Assembly (NCBI GenBank): GCA_025786725.1
Contig: JAHLTZ010000019.1
Span: 248,001 to 312,000, forward strand
DNA from: Syncephalis fuscata
Lineage: Eukaryota; Zoopagomycota; Zoopagomycetes; Zoopagales; Piptocephalidaceae
Length of the DNA stretch: 64,000 nt
Direction of reading: 5' to 3'
The position numbers and the translations under genes were made by a program. Under the pieces are notes generated by a model. The model saw only the letters and a program-made list of their open reading frames with translations. It did no database searches and was not told the origin of the DNA. This document shows, piece after piece, positions 1-15,344 of this stretch; position 1 is the stretch's first letter, and every line of letters begins with the position of its first letter.

Positions 1-218
1 CTGAATGGGAAGGCGAGGCACGGTTTACCAACTATGCTGTATGGCAGGGTACATTAGACTATATTATGCAAGTCATGGATAAAGAATCACAAGATGTAGA
101 ACTACTACGGCTGTTACGACTGCCTGATGAGCACATGTGTAAGCCTGGTCTACCTAATCGAGTTTATTCTAGCGATCATTTATGTATTATGGCGGAATAT
201 GCACTGGCTTCTGAATAA
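1..218 (+). CDS. C-terminal end of CCR4/Ngl2/Angel-family exonuclease (partial)
   Basis: Reading from base 3, an open frame of 71 codons ends with TAA at 216-218; the 5' part lies outside the window. The fragment contains FTNYAVWQGTLDYI and, near the end, YSSDHLCIMAEYAL. These match the two last conserved blocks of the endonuclease/exonuclease/phosphatase fold as found in CCR4, nocturnin, Angel and Ngl RNA nucleases (the block with the LDYI motif and the block with the catalytic SDH histidine). The family removes poly(A) or processes RNA ends. Which subfamily it belongs to cannot be told from the tail, although an Ngl2/Angel type is my preference. No intron is visible in this stretch. Confidence 0.7.
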   Translation, partial: EWEGEARFTNYAVWQGTLDYIMQVMDKESQDVELLRLLRLPDEHMCKPGLPNRVYSSDHLCIMAEYALASE

Positions 219-1375
219 ATAATATGAAATATAATAGTAATATTATATCATTATATCATTAATATAATAATATAAATAACATTGTTAATGATATCGTTTA
301 TTTATTAATTAATTGATTATACTATAGTACCAATAAACGATAGTAGTTAGCAATTTAACACTATTGTTTATATTTGTTCAAATATACATATATCTTGGCA
401 TATATTAGCATATAGTTTGTATTTTTTTAAAGCTGTTGTATTCGTTAGTCTACTATGTATTGTCGTTGCAGATCGTGCTACAACATATTATAGAATACCA
501 GCAGTATCAAATTACACTGTTACTGCTGAGATTACATATGCTATTGCCAAATGATCTGTAATAACGATTCATAGCAAAAATAAAGCATAAATGAGATTTT
601 ACAGAATATATTTAGAATAACGTAAAAACAAAACCAGAAATGCACTTATCGTGTCAATAAAGTTGCCAAAAGCAATGATCGGAGTAATGAAGGTCAGATT
701 ACAAAAGAGCAATGCAAGTACATAGTGTAAATAGTGTTTGTACATAACTAGTAGTCAGTCAACTACTGACACTATTTAGATGGTATATATGGAGTGTACA
801 AGTATATGCAATGGATATATGCTATCAAGTGTGAAGAAAGAGAAAGGGAAATGTGATGACGTAGATTGTGAGATGTGAGCCTGTCAGTCAATATTTATAG
901 ACAGATGAGTTAATTGATTAATAAATGGAGTGTAAATAATAAAAGTCAATCTACCCAACATGTCGGTACATCATAGAACAACAAGTAAAGCAATAATGCA
1001 TTAAGAATAAAAGTCATTTGACACCAAAACTACTCATTATCATAGAACATATATTCAGTATACTAACAAATATAATAAAATATAATAAGTCATTTACACC
1101 CAAAAAAACACTCATTATTATAGAACGTAGTTTCAGTATAATGGCGAATGTATTAAAAGAATAAAAGTCATTTGACACCAAAAACCATTAAAATGAAACA
1201 TGTTATTTTTATTGCATTGTATAAAGTAGAACAATGGTTTATATACTAAATAAAAAAGAATTACAATACTGATTCATAATAGACAAGTAATTGACCAACA
1301 GAAAATATACAGCCATCTAAATATTTAAAATGATTAGTATAATGGTTTGTTTGATTGCTAATGAGTACTTACCTT
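219..1375. other. AT-rich intergenic spacer with short degenerate direct repeats
   Basis: No gene seen. Around 1005-1180 there are about three degenerate copies of a unit containing AGTCATTTGACACCAAAA followed by CTCATTAT and TAGAAC. The same words occur at the ends of the dispersed repeat family elsewhere in the window, so this is probably a decayed copy. Confidence 0.5.
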
Positions 1376-3677
1376 TTAATAAAATGGATATTTTTTGAGG
1401 CGGGCCTGTCGGAAAGGCTGCACGCGCTTCGCCGTAGCTTGCACCTTCGGCTTGATAGGGCGCGGACAATTTGGTTGTTGTCGTGAAGGTTTTGGTACCA
1501 GCTGCCGTTGCTTTTTCGCAACTGGTGCCGCCTCCACGGCTGTTGCCACTGTTGCTGCTGGCACCACTGGCGCTACTTCGCCAGTAAACCAGGAACAGGC
1601 CTGCGCCTGCTCGGCTGTAGGCCGAATGTCACTGTTGACATTCAGCAACTGCTTCATTAAGTGAACAGCTGCGAACTATTAGTTATGGTTAATAAAGACA
1701 TGTTTAACTTACCTTGTTCACTTGGCTCGTTTGCTTGTCCGCAGCCAAACGTAACCGAAGATTGAAGTACCTTCTTCATGTACCTCTCCACAATGCCAGT
1801 GTAGCCGTAGGGGCAATTGTCTAAAGATTGGTATATGATAGTTAGTATTGCACTTTGGTTTTGTTTGCACTTACCGAAAAACATTTCGTATAGAGTCGCC
1901 CCTAGACTCCACATGTCGGCCGGCTTCCCACAGCCATCGGCACCCAGCAATGCTGGAGTTAACCGACTTTTGAGAAGTGGGTCTCTGCTTATGATCGAAA
2001 GCAAAGACTCGCGCTTGTCGGTCCCAAATAGCACCTCTGGTGCCATGTAGGAAACTGTGCCACCACAAGTGTACACAGCTGAGGACGAGCGCAAGATATG
2101 CGCTAGCCCAAAGTCGGTGTAAACGACTTTGACGTCCTCCCGACCCTCTAGCATTAAGATGTTGCTAGGCTATTTAGATGTTAATAGTGATTTTAATATT
2201 AAATAAACTGCTTACTTTGATATCTATTAATAATAGTAATAGCAATAATAACGACAATTAGTAGTTGCATTAATAAATACATTAATGCCTTACCTCGATG
2301 GATAATGTTTTTACTGTGAAGGAACTAATAAAGCGTTAGTGTTTAATTAGTATTTTATAGTGATAATATCTACCTCAATTCCTTCAAGCAATTGTTTAAA
2401 GATATTTTTTATTTCCATCTCTGGAAGCGACTTGTGATGCTGGATGTAATGTTCTAAATTACCACCCGCCACGTACTGAAGAATTAAGTACGTATTGGTG
2501 GGGGTAATTTCGTTTCCCAACATCTTTATAACGCGTGGATGGTTGCCCACACGTTTCATAGCGGCAACTTCGTTTTTAAAGCTGCGGATACTACCAACAG
2601 CTGACGAAATTTTGACCGCGACGCGCTCGCGCGTCCTACGGTCCCGCCCCAAACGAACGGTACCAAAAGCGCCCCTATTGCAAACAATTGATTAGTTATT
2701 TAACTAGTTTGCTTAATTCAAATACTTACCGTCCAATGATTTCTGCAGTAATCATATAGCGCGAACCAACTCTCTGTAATAATAATAAACGTGGTATGTT
2801 AGCACTATTTAACTATATTTGTAAACTTACCTGTCGAAAAAGAGAGCTATTCTCGATCAGGGTAGGTGCAGTGTATTTAATTAAATAAACGATAAATACA
2901 GCTGTTATAAATTGTTAGAAATGATAATGCTGTATGACTATTACTTACTGTCACTGCCAGGGATTTCAATAAGACAATCCCGGCAACTCGCGTGGATTCA
3001 CCAGCGCGCAGCTCAACACCATTGACTAAACTAAATGTTAACAGTTTACTCATTACTCTTTATTTGAACTAACCTATTAGCACTGACAGTTTAGTGTTCT
3101 AAACTGATGATTAGTAATAAAAATTTTAACTGGTTATTTGCCTACCTTGCAATTAATGGTGTCATATTGCTATTTTAATTCATACTTAGTATTTACTTAT
3201 TAAAATCTATATTTTACCTACCACTAGAAATTGGAAGCAATACTTAGACATGAGCTTAGAATTAAACTGATAGTCGCTATGCAACATACACATACACAAT
3301 TTTAGTTCTCTGATATATGTATATTGTCGCTAAATAGTTACCACTGTATATCGGATCCAACGAGGAATTTTTTAGTGCCAACCAATCTAATTCCTAAATA
3401 AAACCATTTAGCTAAACATATATACTCAGTATCAGTTCGACGTACCTTCATAGTCTGGGTCGTAAATTTCAACCCAGGCCTTAGTGGATTCGTGCTGCTC
3501 CGTACTCAAATCATTCCAGCAATCTGGAACGTTCGAGTATGCCAAATCTTCATCATGTAGAAGACTTGGCGCCAGTTCAGTAAAAGCTGCAGTTGCAGCA
3601 GAAGTGGCAGAACGCGACGTAGAAATGATCGCGTTAGGTAGCGGACTAAAAGCTTGTTCGTCCTTAGAACAGGTCAT
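1376..3677 (-). CDS. Ser/Thr protein kinase, possible FHA-kinase of the CHK2/RAD53 type
   Basis: Spliced gene. Recognisable exons (genomic order) are 1376-1670, 1723-1820, 1875-2169, 2216-2223, 2294-2324, 2374-2675, 2730-2773, 2831-2851 and others up to 3677. Kinase motifs are clear: glycine loop GRGAFGTV, VAVKI, catalytic loop HRDIKPSN, TDFGLA, APE, and SDIRPTAEQA with a closing WF. About 25 extra residues sit between APE and the DMWSLG motif. The C-terminus is basic and proline-rich. Upstream exons give VNGVELRAGE, which resembles the end of an FHA domain, but that part is short and its splicing is unsure. An FHA plus kinase order would suggest checkpoint kinases (Rad53/Cds1/Chk2). I start at ATG 3677; an in-frame ATG at 3779 would add a hydrophobic stretch that I think is untranslated. 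Confidence 0.65.
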
Positions 3678-6600
3678 GATGGATAAAGGCGTTAATACAA
3701 ATGAGAAAATAAACAATTCTTCAAGTGAAAGTGAAGGTTCAAGTAGAGTGATAGCATAAAGTAAAGTGAAAAGATTCAACGCGTTATTTAATTAATAAAT
3801 TTAAAGACACACAATAATACAATATTAGTCAGTATTGAAGATAATATAACAATAGTATACTTTATTGTACAATTAATAGCATTATACTTGTAGTATGTTC
3901 TGCTTACTGATGCTATAGCTCAGTCCTAAGCTGTATGGCAAACTATTGTGCATATCGGTATTTTATATAGTCACTTGGCAAGCATGCATGTGCCACACAT
4001 ACTGGTTTTCATGTTGGCCTTTGCAGTCAATATGGTTACGTGTTTATTCCTGTTTTTACTTCATAGCTTTAACGGACTTTGTAATGTAATATGAACAACG
4101 TGTATTTTATTTCTATTTAGTAGCATTGAAACTCAATCGGTGAATTATGTTATAGACCATATTTCTAAAGAAAAGTAGTCATTTTTATTTAACTAATACA
4201 GTAATAAATTGTGTGGATCGATTAATCTAATTGTGTGCGAATGGCAAGAATACTTGGGGAAAGCAAAAATACCCGCTAGACCCTGAAAATATTGATAGCA
4301 TCGGAAAGAGCCGCTATTATAGTGGTACAACTGATTAAGAATGGTTGCATTTGGCTATGTTTCAGTTGTATTGGCCAATTGATTCAACTAGCCAGTGTAG
4401 ATATGCTGATTATGCGCGGAAATGACCGGCAAATGGAAGGCAAAAAGTGAGCAAATATGGAAATAAGGAAGGGATTATAATCCAATTTACTGATAAGATG
4501 GTATCTGCATTAGAAGGTTTCAGTCAGTTGCAATACGCCAATGAACAGTTGCCACATACTATTTACCAATATTGTCCATTCTAATTGGTAGATATGTTTT
4601 GGGCAATTTTATAAGGCTGTGTTGAGATTACTTTTGCTCATTACCTCGCCTTCTTCTGTTTCTAGTTGTTAATGTGCTGTAAACGCTTGTTAATGGAAGC
4701 ATCTGTTCTAGTAGTTACATCCAGTGGTGTGTGGTCCCTTGTTGGTTGATCACGATATACTGTGTTCTTACTTGTGAGCTGTGTTGAATGTGCAATACAG
4801 TATTTGCAGACTGCTGTTTATACTGGCTCAACAATTATATGACTGCCCGTAATAGGCGGCTGTATACTAGTGTAGTGCGGAGATATGTGGGATGCTGGAG
4901 CGTGCAGTAATAGGGCATAAGTCGGTATTGCTGCACGCTCTCTCATGGGGGCGCTAGGGCGACAGTATTAGACTAATATCGCTCTATGCCCCTCCTGTAA
5001 AGGCTAGAGCATGCAGTAACAGTATTTAGCAAGTCAGTTATTGCTGCGTGTTTCCTTCATATGGATGCGGCGATCTGTAATGGGTGGCCATATGTTAGTG
5101 CTCACCTGTTTGTAACGCGCGCTGGAGGTGTGTTGGTAGTGTTCAACTTGCTGAACACTGCAATCACGCACTAGATTGGTGTGATATGTGAATGCCTGTA
5201 ATAGATGGACATATATTGTACTGTTTATTTGTGGGTGTTGTTGAATGAATCACAGTATAGTAGCGGTCTCAAATATCCTTTAATGCTCTACCGCCGTCGT
5301 AAAGTGTGCAAAGGTAGTGAATCTCTATAGGTTTAGCAACCGAACGTTAAATGGTATTCTGCGGCTGGTTACGACGTGGCAAAGACTGCACTATATTGTG
5401 ATCTCATAATGACATATCAGCATATGGCATGTGTTGTTTAGTTGTAGTATGTTGTAGTACTCATATGTGTTGGCTTTACACACTAACTACAAATGGGTGA
5501 ATCCGTAGTTTAGTGCTGCTTATTGCTTCACTTGAATTACTACATTATATTATAACATATTAAACAACATCATCATCCTGATGGTGATTAATATAAGCTA
5601 TGTGCATCTGACAAATGTTACTTACGCCCAAGTCGTAGTACTGTCGGTACTCCTGGTGGACGCATAGTTTCTATATTAAATGCTATCTTGATTAGCAACT
5701 TTCAACAACATTTTAATTTATTTATTGTATTGTATAACAACTAGTAATAATATTAAACAAAAAACAACCATGCTATATGTACACTATAAACTATACACGA
5801 ACAACAATCAATTAGGTGTAGGCACTTTATAATACTAAACAATACTAACAAACATTTGTTATAGTCATTCAAACATTGGTATCGGGACGACAAATATATC
5901 CGGATTGCACTTTTCATCATTCGCCAGCATTTTTGCATGTGGCTTACAATACCAATTATCGCCTTTATTGGTACAAGTATCAATAGTAGTACTATGTATT
6001 GCTGTTAATGCTATCACTTGACGTGGTTTTCCAACTGGTGGGAATATGTATTCATTTGGTTTTTTATCCAGCCAAGTGTTAGCTGGTATTATTGCGCACT
6101 TTAATTGTGTTAGTTAAATAAACAAAGTGGCAGTGGTGGCAAAGAGGGAGTTATGTATATTAAACTAAAATAATCCCAATAAAGTGTATAATGTGTTTAG
6201 TGAGACGACATAATATTGTAGTGTTAACTCTGTTACTGTTGTTTATAGTTTATCGTACTTTTGAAATTCGAGTTGCATTATATTTGCTTAATTAAAAAGC
6301 TATTGGCATGTAGATAACTAGAATAAATACACTAGATACGACTATCACTACACTGTTTATTTAAACAATTTATTAGCAATTTAATATGATTTGATAGTCA
6401 AATGACTATAATCGATAGCATTATTCTATTGAACATAGAACTGGGCGGTGAGTGACATCAATAATCAAAATAATCACTATCACTATCCTGTATTCATATA
6501 TCTTCTATCTATTTATATAAATATTATATGTCAATCATATTTTGTTTTTATAGACTTGAGCACACTTTATTAATTGTAATCACACACTCTTCATTATTTA

Positions 6601-7506
6601 TTTATTCTACTATATATTATTTAATGACTAATTGAAATTGCTCTAATTCAAACTATTGTTTGTTTAGTAATAGCTCTATACATTGGAAATTTATACTTAT
6701 TTTATTTATTAACTTAAATTATCAAACTCACTATTCCATTTTATCTTCAATAAAACGGGTGGTTAGTTTAATTGCACAAATATTGCCTATACTCATTTGA
6801 TTCCTAAATCATGTTAAATTACGTTGCAATTTTGCTTTTAAGAGTTTTAACTTAATGGCCAAGCAGCACCATATTCTAGCATTATTGCATGGTGTTGGAC
6901 TTGCTACTTGTTAACGATTACCTTAATGTTCAGAATAAAACATGTTGGTGAGTCAATATTGATTTAGTAATAATAATTTAGATATAATAAACGGAATAGC
7001 TTGCATGATACTATGAGTAATAAAGTAAAACTAGAAATCAAGTATATTTTATTGATACTAAATAAGGCTACTGCTTTGTAGTAGGCATAACTAATAGTAA
7101 AACCAAATGCTTGGTATTACACCATCAATGCAATGTTATTAGTCCGTAAAAACAAGTATTTACTGGTTATATTATTGTAATAATTTTTTATTTTTAGTAG
7201 TCGGTGCTGATATCCAATAGTGTATTATTCTTATGATCAATCATATGTGCTCTTAACAAACCACTCAACAACACAGTGTAATGCTTGGTTGTATTTCATA
7301 ACAATACAATCATCATATGGTTGTAATACTTTATTTTTAATAGCTATCACCGCAGTAAAATGACGACATGGCACTAGTTTATAAATTTAAATATAAAAAT
7401 TATTGCATTAATGCCACGATAGTATGCACCAATATTGAAAGAGTACTTTTAATGTAATTAGATGACATGACTTAATGTATGTAAGTTAAAAAACAATAGT
7501 AGTTGT
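3678..7506. other. Gene-free AT-rich region with a hairpin cluster
   Basis: No convincing coding region on either strand. The stretch 4240-5640 is less AT-rich than its surroundings and carries several strong inverted repeats between 4898 and 5159. A diverged copy of the dispersed terminal repeat lies near 6385-6500 (words TCAAATGACTATA, ATTGAACAT and GGTGAGTGACATCAAT). Confidence 0.5.
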
Positions 7507-9270
7507 TTAACTAATAAACTGTTGACAATAATATGTATAACTTTACGTATAATAAAGCAGATCGCCTAATATTTTGCACAAGTACGCGTATAACATATAA
7601 ATGATTATTGGCAATGTAATGATTTTGATAATACGCTAATAAATGTCTAAAAATAACAGTTTTTTTACCATTTATGGCTTACATAAATAAAATACAGCAA
7701 AATGATTGCCAGATTTGAGTTATCCATGCTAGTTATACAAATTGGCATAAAAAATAAAACAATGATTTTTGCAACAAAAGTTGACCAAAAATACAAATTA
7801 CGTATGTTTAATTTACTTAGTAAAACATTGATAATATTACGTATAACTTTACATATAATCAAGTAAATTGTCTGATACTTTGTACAGTTATGCATATGAC
7901 ATATAGATGGCTATTGGCAAAGTATACCGCTATTGTGTTGTGTGATGATGTAGTAATTGTAGTAATACGCTAATAAATGTACAAAAATAGCAGTTTTTTA
8001 TCATTCATGCCCATATAATTAAAATACGGCAAAATGATTATTGGATTCAAGTTCTCCATGCTAGTTATACTGACTAGTATGATTTATAGAACAATGATTT
8101 TTGCACAAAATGTTAGTCAAAAATACAGTTACGTATGTTTAATTTACTTAGTAAAACATTGATAATATTACGTATAACTTTACTATAATCAAGTAAATTG
8201 TCTGATATTTTGTACAGTTATGCATATGACATATAGATGCTATTGGCAAAGTATACCGCTATTGTGTTGTGTGATGATGTAGTAATTGTAGTAATACGCT
8301 AATAAATGTACAAAAATAGCAGTTTTTTATCATTCATGCCCTATATAATTAAAATACGGCAAAATGATTATTGGATTCAGTTCTCCATGCTTAGTTATAC
8401 TGATTGGTATGATTTATAGAACAATGATTTTTTGCAAAAAATGTTGGCCAAAAATGTAATTTATGTAATATTTGTTAACAAAACTTTACTTTATATATAT
8501 GACATAAATTGCCATCATACATTAATGTTTATGCATATTAAGCTGCTGTTGTGCTTATTTTATTGCTGTGAATGCTTAGATTTACTTTATATCATTTTTC
8601 ACCTTTAATCGTTTTTATGTTAACAAATAATTACATAAATTACATTTTTGGCCAACATTTTTTTGCAAAAAATCATTGTTCTATAAATCATACCAATCAG
8701 TATAACTAAGCATGGAGAACTCGAATCCAATAATCATTTTGCCGTATTTTAATTATATAGGGCATGAATGATAAAAAACTGCTATTTTTGTACATTTATT
8801 AGCGTATTACTACAATTACTACATCATCACACAACACAATAGCGGTATACTTTGCCAATAGCCATCTATATGTCATATGCATAACTGTACAAAGTATCAG
8901 ACAATTTACTTGATTATATGTAAAGTTATACGTAATATTATCAATGTTTTACTAAGTAAATTAAACATACGTAATTTGTATTTTTGGTCAACTTTTGTTG
9001 CAAAAATCATTGTTTTATTTTTTATGCCAATTTGTATAACTAGCATGGATAACTCAAATCTGGCAATCATTTTGCTGTATTTTATTTATGTAAGTCATAA
9101 ATGGTAAAAAAAACTGTTATTTTTAGACATTTATTAGCGTATTATCAAAATCATTACATTGCCAATAATCATTTATATGTTATACACATACTTATGCAAA
9201 ATATTAGGCGATCTGCTTTATTATACGTAAAGTTATACATATTATTGTCAACAGTTTATTAGTTAAATAA
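7507..9270. repeat. Long palindrome with asymmetric tandem repeat in its left arm
   Basis: The sequence from about 7507 to 8484 is matched in reverse complement by about 8618 to 9270, leaving a loop of roughly 130 nt. A hypothetical 76-codon frame occurs identically in both arms (7665-7895 minus, 8877-9107 plus), which shows how close the arms are. The left arm holds three successive units each starting with ACGCTAATAAATGT (at about 7632, 7969 and 8295), spaced about 326-337 bp. The right arm has one unit fewer, which explains the length difference. Left-arm units differ by isolated one-base indels. No transposase is present. It could be a foldback element or, if the DNA was whole-genome amplified, an artefact. 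Confidence 0.8.
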
Positions 9271-11083
9271 GCACTATTTTTTTTACTTCAAATTCCATTG
9301 CATTTACCGTATTGTTACAGCTCTAACTAAAAGACTACAACTTAAATAACGAAGCAATACTTTATCCTACAATCTTAATTTCTGATACTTATTAAAGCTT
9401 ATCTTAACGCCCAAAATATATATGTTGATTGGTTGTATTGATTTATAATAAACTTATTGGTCATTAATCATCACAGTTTAACTATAATAAACTAAATAAC
9501 TTGTATGACACTGAGTAGAAATAAGATTGAACTAGAAACGATCATTTTCTTTATTGATACTAATAAAAATATTGCTTTTACTATTTGATCATCAATGTAG
9601 CATATCAGTTCGTGTGACTCCTCATATGTGCACAAATAACAAGTCGTCACTCATTATATTTTCGTAATAATCATTTGTTGTTAATAATCAATGTCAATAT
9701 TCCATATACATTATTCTTGCTATCCATTGCATATAACTTTAACACATCATCCAAAAAAATGTAATGTATTTCTTAGTCACACTTTTACAATACTTTATTC
9801 ATGAGATGAAAATAGTAACGATATAAGCATTAATGTTTATGCTGATAAATGTTTTTATTATAAAAATGCATCATAATTTTTACAATAAACTATATACACG
9901 TAGTGCTTTCATGTATTTATTGGCTGTATTTTTGGTGTGCATTTTTGTTGTAAATAATTACAATGCAATAAGTATGTACGCAATATATTAATATTTAATG
10001 AGACTGAACCATTGACATGCTCCTCCAAACATATTCTACAATAACTACAATGATGGCATATGTCACAGTATGCAGATAAAACTTTGTATAATTATTACAC
10101 TGTATTATATACAAACTGCATTGTTCTGATACTCTATTGTGTTGTATTTATTGTTGGATAAATAATTATTTTATTAATAAAAAGCAATACTTCCTCTTTT
10201 ACGCAACTTCTTAATTGTATTTTCTTTTCAAGTTTTGTATTTAATTATACCATTTCTACTTGATGTTAAATTATTATGCAATGCTTGAATTGCTAGTGCA
10301 AGCAAGAAAGGCGCATCTGTAGATGACGTTGACAAATCACGTGGTAATGAAAGACACCGCAATACATCTGGAGAAGCTAGCCTTTTTTAAAGCCATTTAA
10401 TCTATTTATAAAAATACAACTAAGTCAGAAGCGCAACAACAATATGATAAAACGGTAAGATTTATTGAAAGGGTAGGGCATTCAATGAATAGCTGCCAAA
10501 AACATTCTAGCGTAAAAAATGTCTTCGACAGGCTTTTGAAGATGAATACGACAAAGCTAATTCACACTGTATTTGGTTTCAAAGCACATTGAAGATATTC
10601 CTTACGTCAGTTCGTTTCTAACATTTAATCATAAATATTTCTTTATTCACACTATCGAATAAAGTTTAATTTTATAATTGATACAACATGAGTTTATGAT
10701 AACAAAATAACTAATAAATAATTTATTAACAGTTTAATATGGCTTGGATGCAAATTTTATTAATATCTGCGCAATTGAGCTAACATCCGCTTTATGAACA
10801 TGAAATCAAGTAACAAGTGACACCAGTTATTGCAACATTACATGTAGTGTAATTTGAGTTCAAATTACTTTTCTTTAGTAATATTCGCGTAACTGAATCA
10901 GCATTATTGTTGATGAACATGAAACTGAATGGTGAATGGCATTAAAGTTTAAAATGCTTATTATGAATTTATTATTTAATACATATATACATATATATCA
11001 TTCTCAATATGTCCCACACTACTATATATTATTTTACGATATACTAAACACATTCTATTGTTTATATGTTCCGATATACTTTA
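9271..11083. other. AT-rich spacer with diverged repeat ends
   Basis: No gene is supported. From about 10900 to 11083 the sequence resembles the start of the large repeat unit seen at 46240-46450 (ATGAACATG, then GGTGAATGGCAT, then CACATTCTATTGTTTATATG). A more decayed version lies at 10720-10860. The 83-codon frame at 10936-11187 is low-complexity repeat sequence. Confidence 0.5.
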
Positions 11084-11976
11084 CTCATTTCTCTCATTCC
11101 GTTATATGCACTATAACCTCAACACCGATTATCATACACTTTCCATTGTATATTTATTCTAATGCATATTATTTCATGCTTGCATAATCTTTCTCTATCC
11201 AAAACTATTTTTATTTTGCTCTGGCTTTATCCTTAATAAATGTCGACTAATTCCACTCATTGATCATGCATATCTACTCAATAACTTCAACATTGCTAAT
11301 TACTGTTCAATATTGTACATTCGTTATATTGCATATCATTTTATTGGTTATTAAATATGCACTAGTTATTGCAGTTGTCCGTTTGGTTCTAGCACTGTTA
11401 TTAATAAATCTTAACTCATTCACCTCATTCATTTAGCAAGCTATATGTAATTAAAACCTATAACAATAAAATATGTCTATTAGGTCAAGAATGGCTTATA
11501 GCAGTATGTGTATACAATAGGGATGATATATATGAATAGAGAGTATATGCATACTGAACAACAAATCTACGATGGTGAGTATTTGATAATTAACGTCACT
11601 CACCATCCATCATCATGTTCAATACATTGGATGTGTAGTTCAAATGTACAAATACCATTAAATATAGTCATTTAACACCAATCATAGTATAGTTAAATAA
11701 TTTACTATTCAATAAAACTCACCACTTGGTCCCATGTTCAATAGATTGAGTGTCTAGTTTAATTGCGCGGATATTATCAAGTACAGTTATTAGATTACTA
11801 CTATTGAATGGCATGCTATTATTTATGTGACTGGCACTGCCACATAATTATCTTTCTCTGCCTTCTGTATTCTTATACTTTTTGTTCTGTCGTCGCTTTT
11901 GTGGCCATTCTTACATATATCACATTAATTAAATAGTATTTATTTTATTCATGTTTTATTTAGCTTATATTTTAAT
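11084..11976 (+). repeat. Repeat R, copy 1 (893 bp)
   Basis: This 893-bp segment recurs almost base for base, inverted, at 23436-24328. Its first 550 bp recur in direct orientation at 49240-49790. It contains the words AATAAATGTCGACTAATTCC and TTAGGTCAAGAATGGC. It ends with a terminal-repeat module in which GATGGTGAGT (11571-11580) is complementary to ACTCACCATC (11598-11607). Copies 1 and 2 flank the 12-23 kb gene block in opposite orientation. Confidence 0.85.
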
Positions 11977-12191
11977 TCGGTTTAGCAAAATAAGAAAAAA
12001 TACTAATACTGTATTGATTCACTTTAGTTGCACTGCCCTTTTCTTTTCTAAAGATAACCAATGCGAAATGGGTTGGGTTTTATTTAAAAGCTAGACAAAG
12101 ATGATGCAATAATGCCAACGGCTTCGATTGCTTATGATGATAAAGTAATTAAGGAAATAGCAGGACATGATGAATAGCGCACAAAGGATGC

Positions 12192-14714
<2,523 letters not shown>

Positions 14715-15344
14715 GTCTAAATCAATTATTGATCTTTTCGTATCGAGACTTGTCAAACAACACACTACTTTAAAGTGCTATTCTGTATAATCTACACAAC
14801 ATTATATGTTAATCAGTATGGAATTGCAAGTGTTTCAAGTTAATCTCATCTTTAGCGTCAGTGCAAAATGAAACACTATAAGATTGGCTAAAGCATAAAC
14901 AATACTACATAGCACCGCCGTTACACATGTACTGCCTTGGTCTATGCAGACAAGAAATAAAAGCATGATATCGCTTATTAGCCTACCTTTAATAAATGTA
15001 TGATAAAGCCGTAGTGATGATGACAGCAGTAATAAAGATGGTTCAAGCAATGCTTCACAATTCTAATCAATCTTAGTAAAACTAAAATAGAGAAGATGGC
15101 ACTCGATGGAGTTTGTCAAGTGATGATAAGAGAGAAAGACCGAGAGAAGAGAAAGGAGAAAACGGAAAACGGAAAACAGAAAAAAGAATTGATTGGTGTT
15201 TAGTATTGAAAATAAAGTGTATTAGATCCACTAATATCTGTTTGATTAGTATCAAATTTATGCGTATAAATAGTTGTGTATTTGTATAGCAAATACATCA
15301 ATGTTCTATTATCGTTTATACGAAATAAACTATATTATGCTTTT
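14715..15344. other. Intergenic spacer upstream of the DBP2 homologue
   Basis: No gene seen. A purine-rich GA tract lies at about 15125-15185, similar in character to GA tracts at 38088-38105, 54470-54530 and 56500-56560. Confidence 0.4.

Noticed and set aside
3678-3779. Extension of the kinase to the ATG at 3779
   Set aside because: It would add a hydrophobic stretch with no family parallel; the ATG at 3677 is in better context.
10936-11187. 83-codon Tyr/Ile-rich frame
   Set aside because: It translates AT-rich repeat sequence shared with non-coding copies and has no domain.
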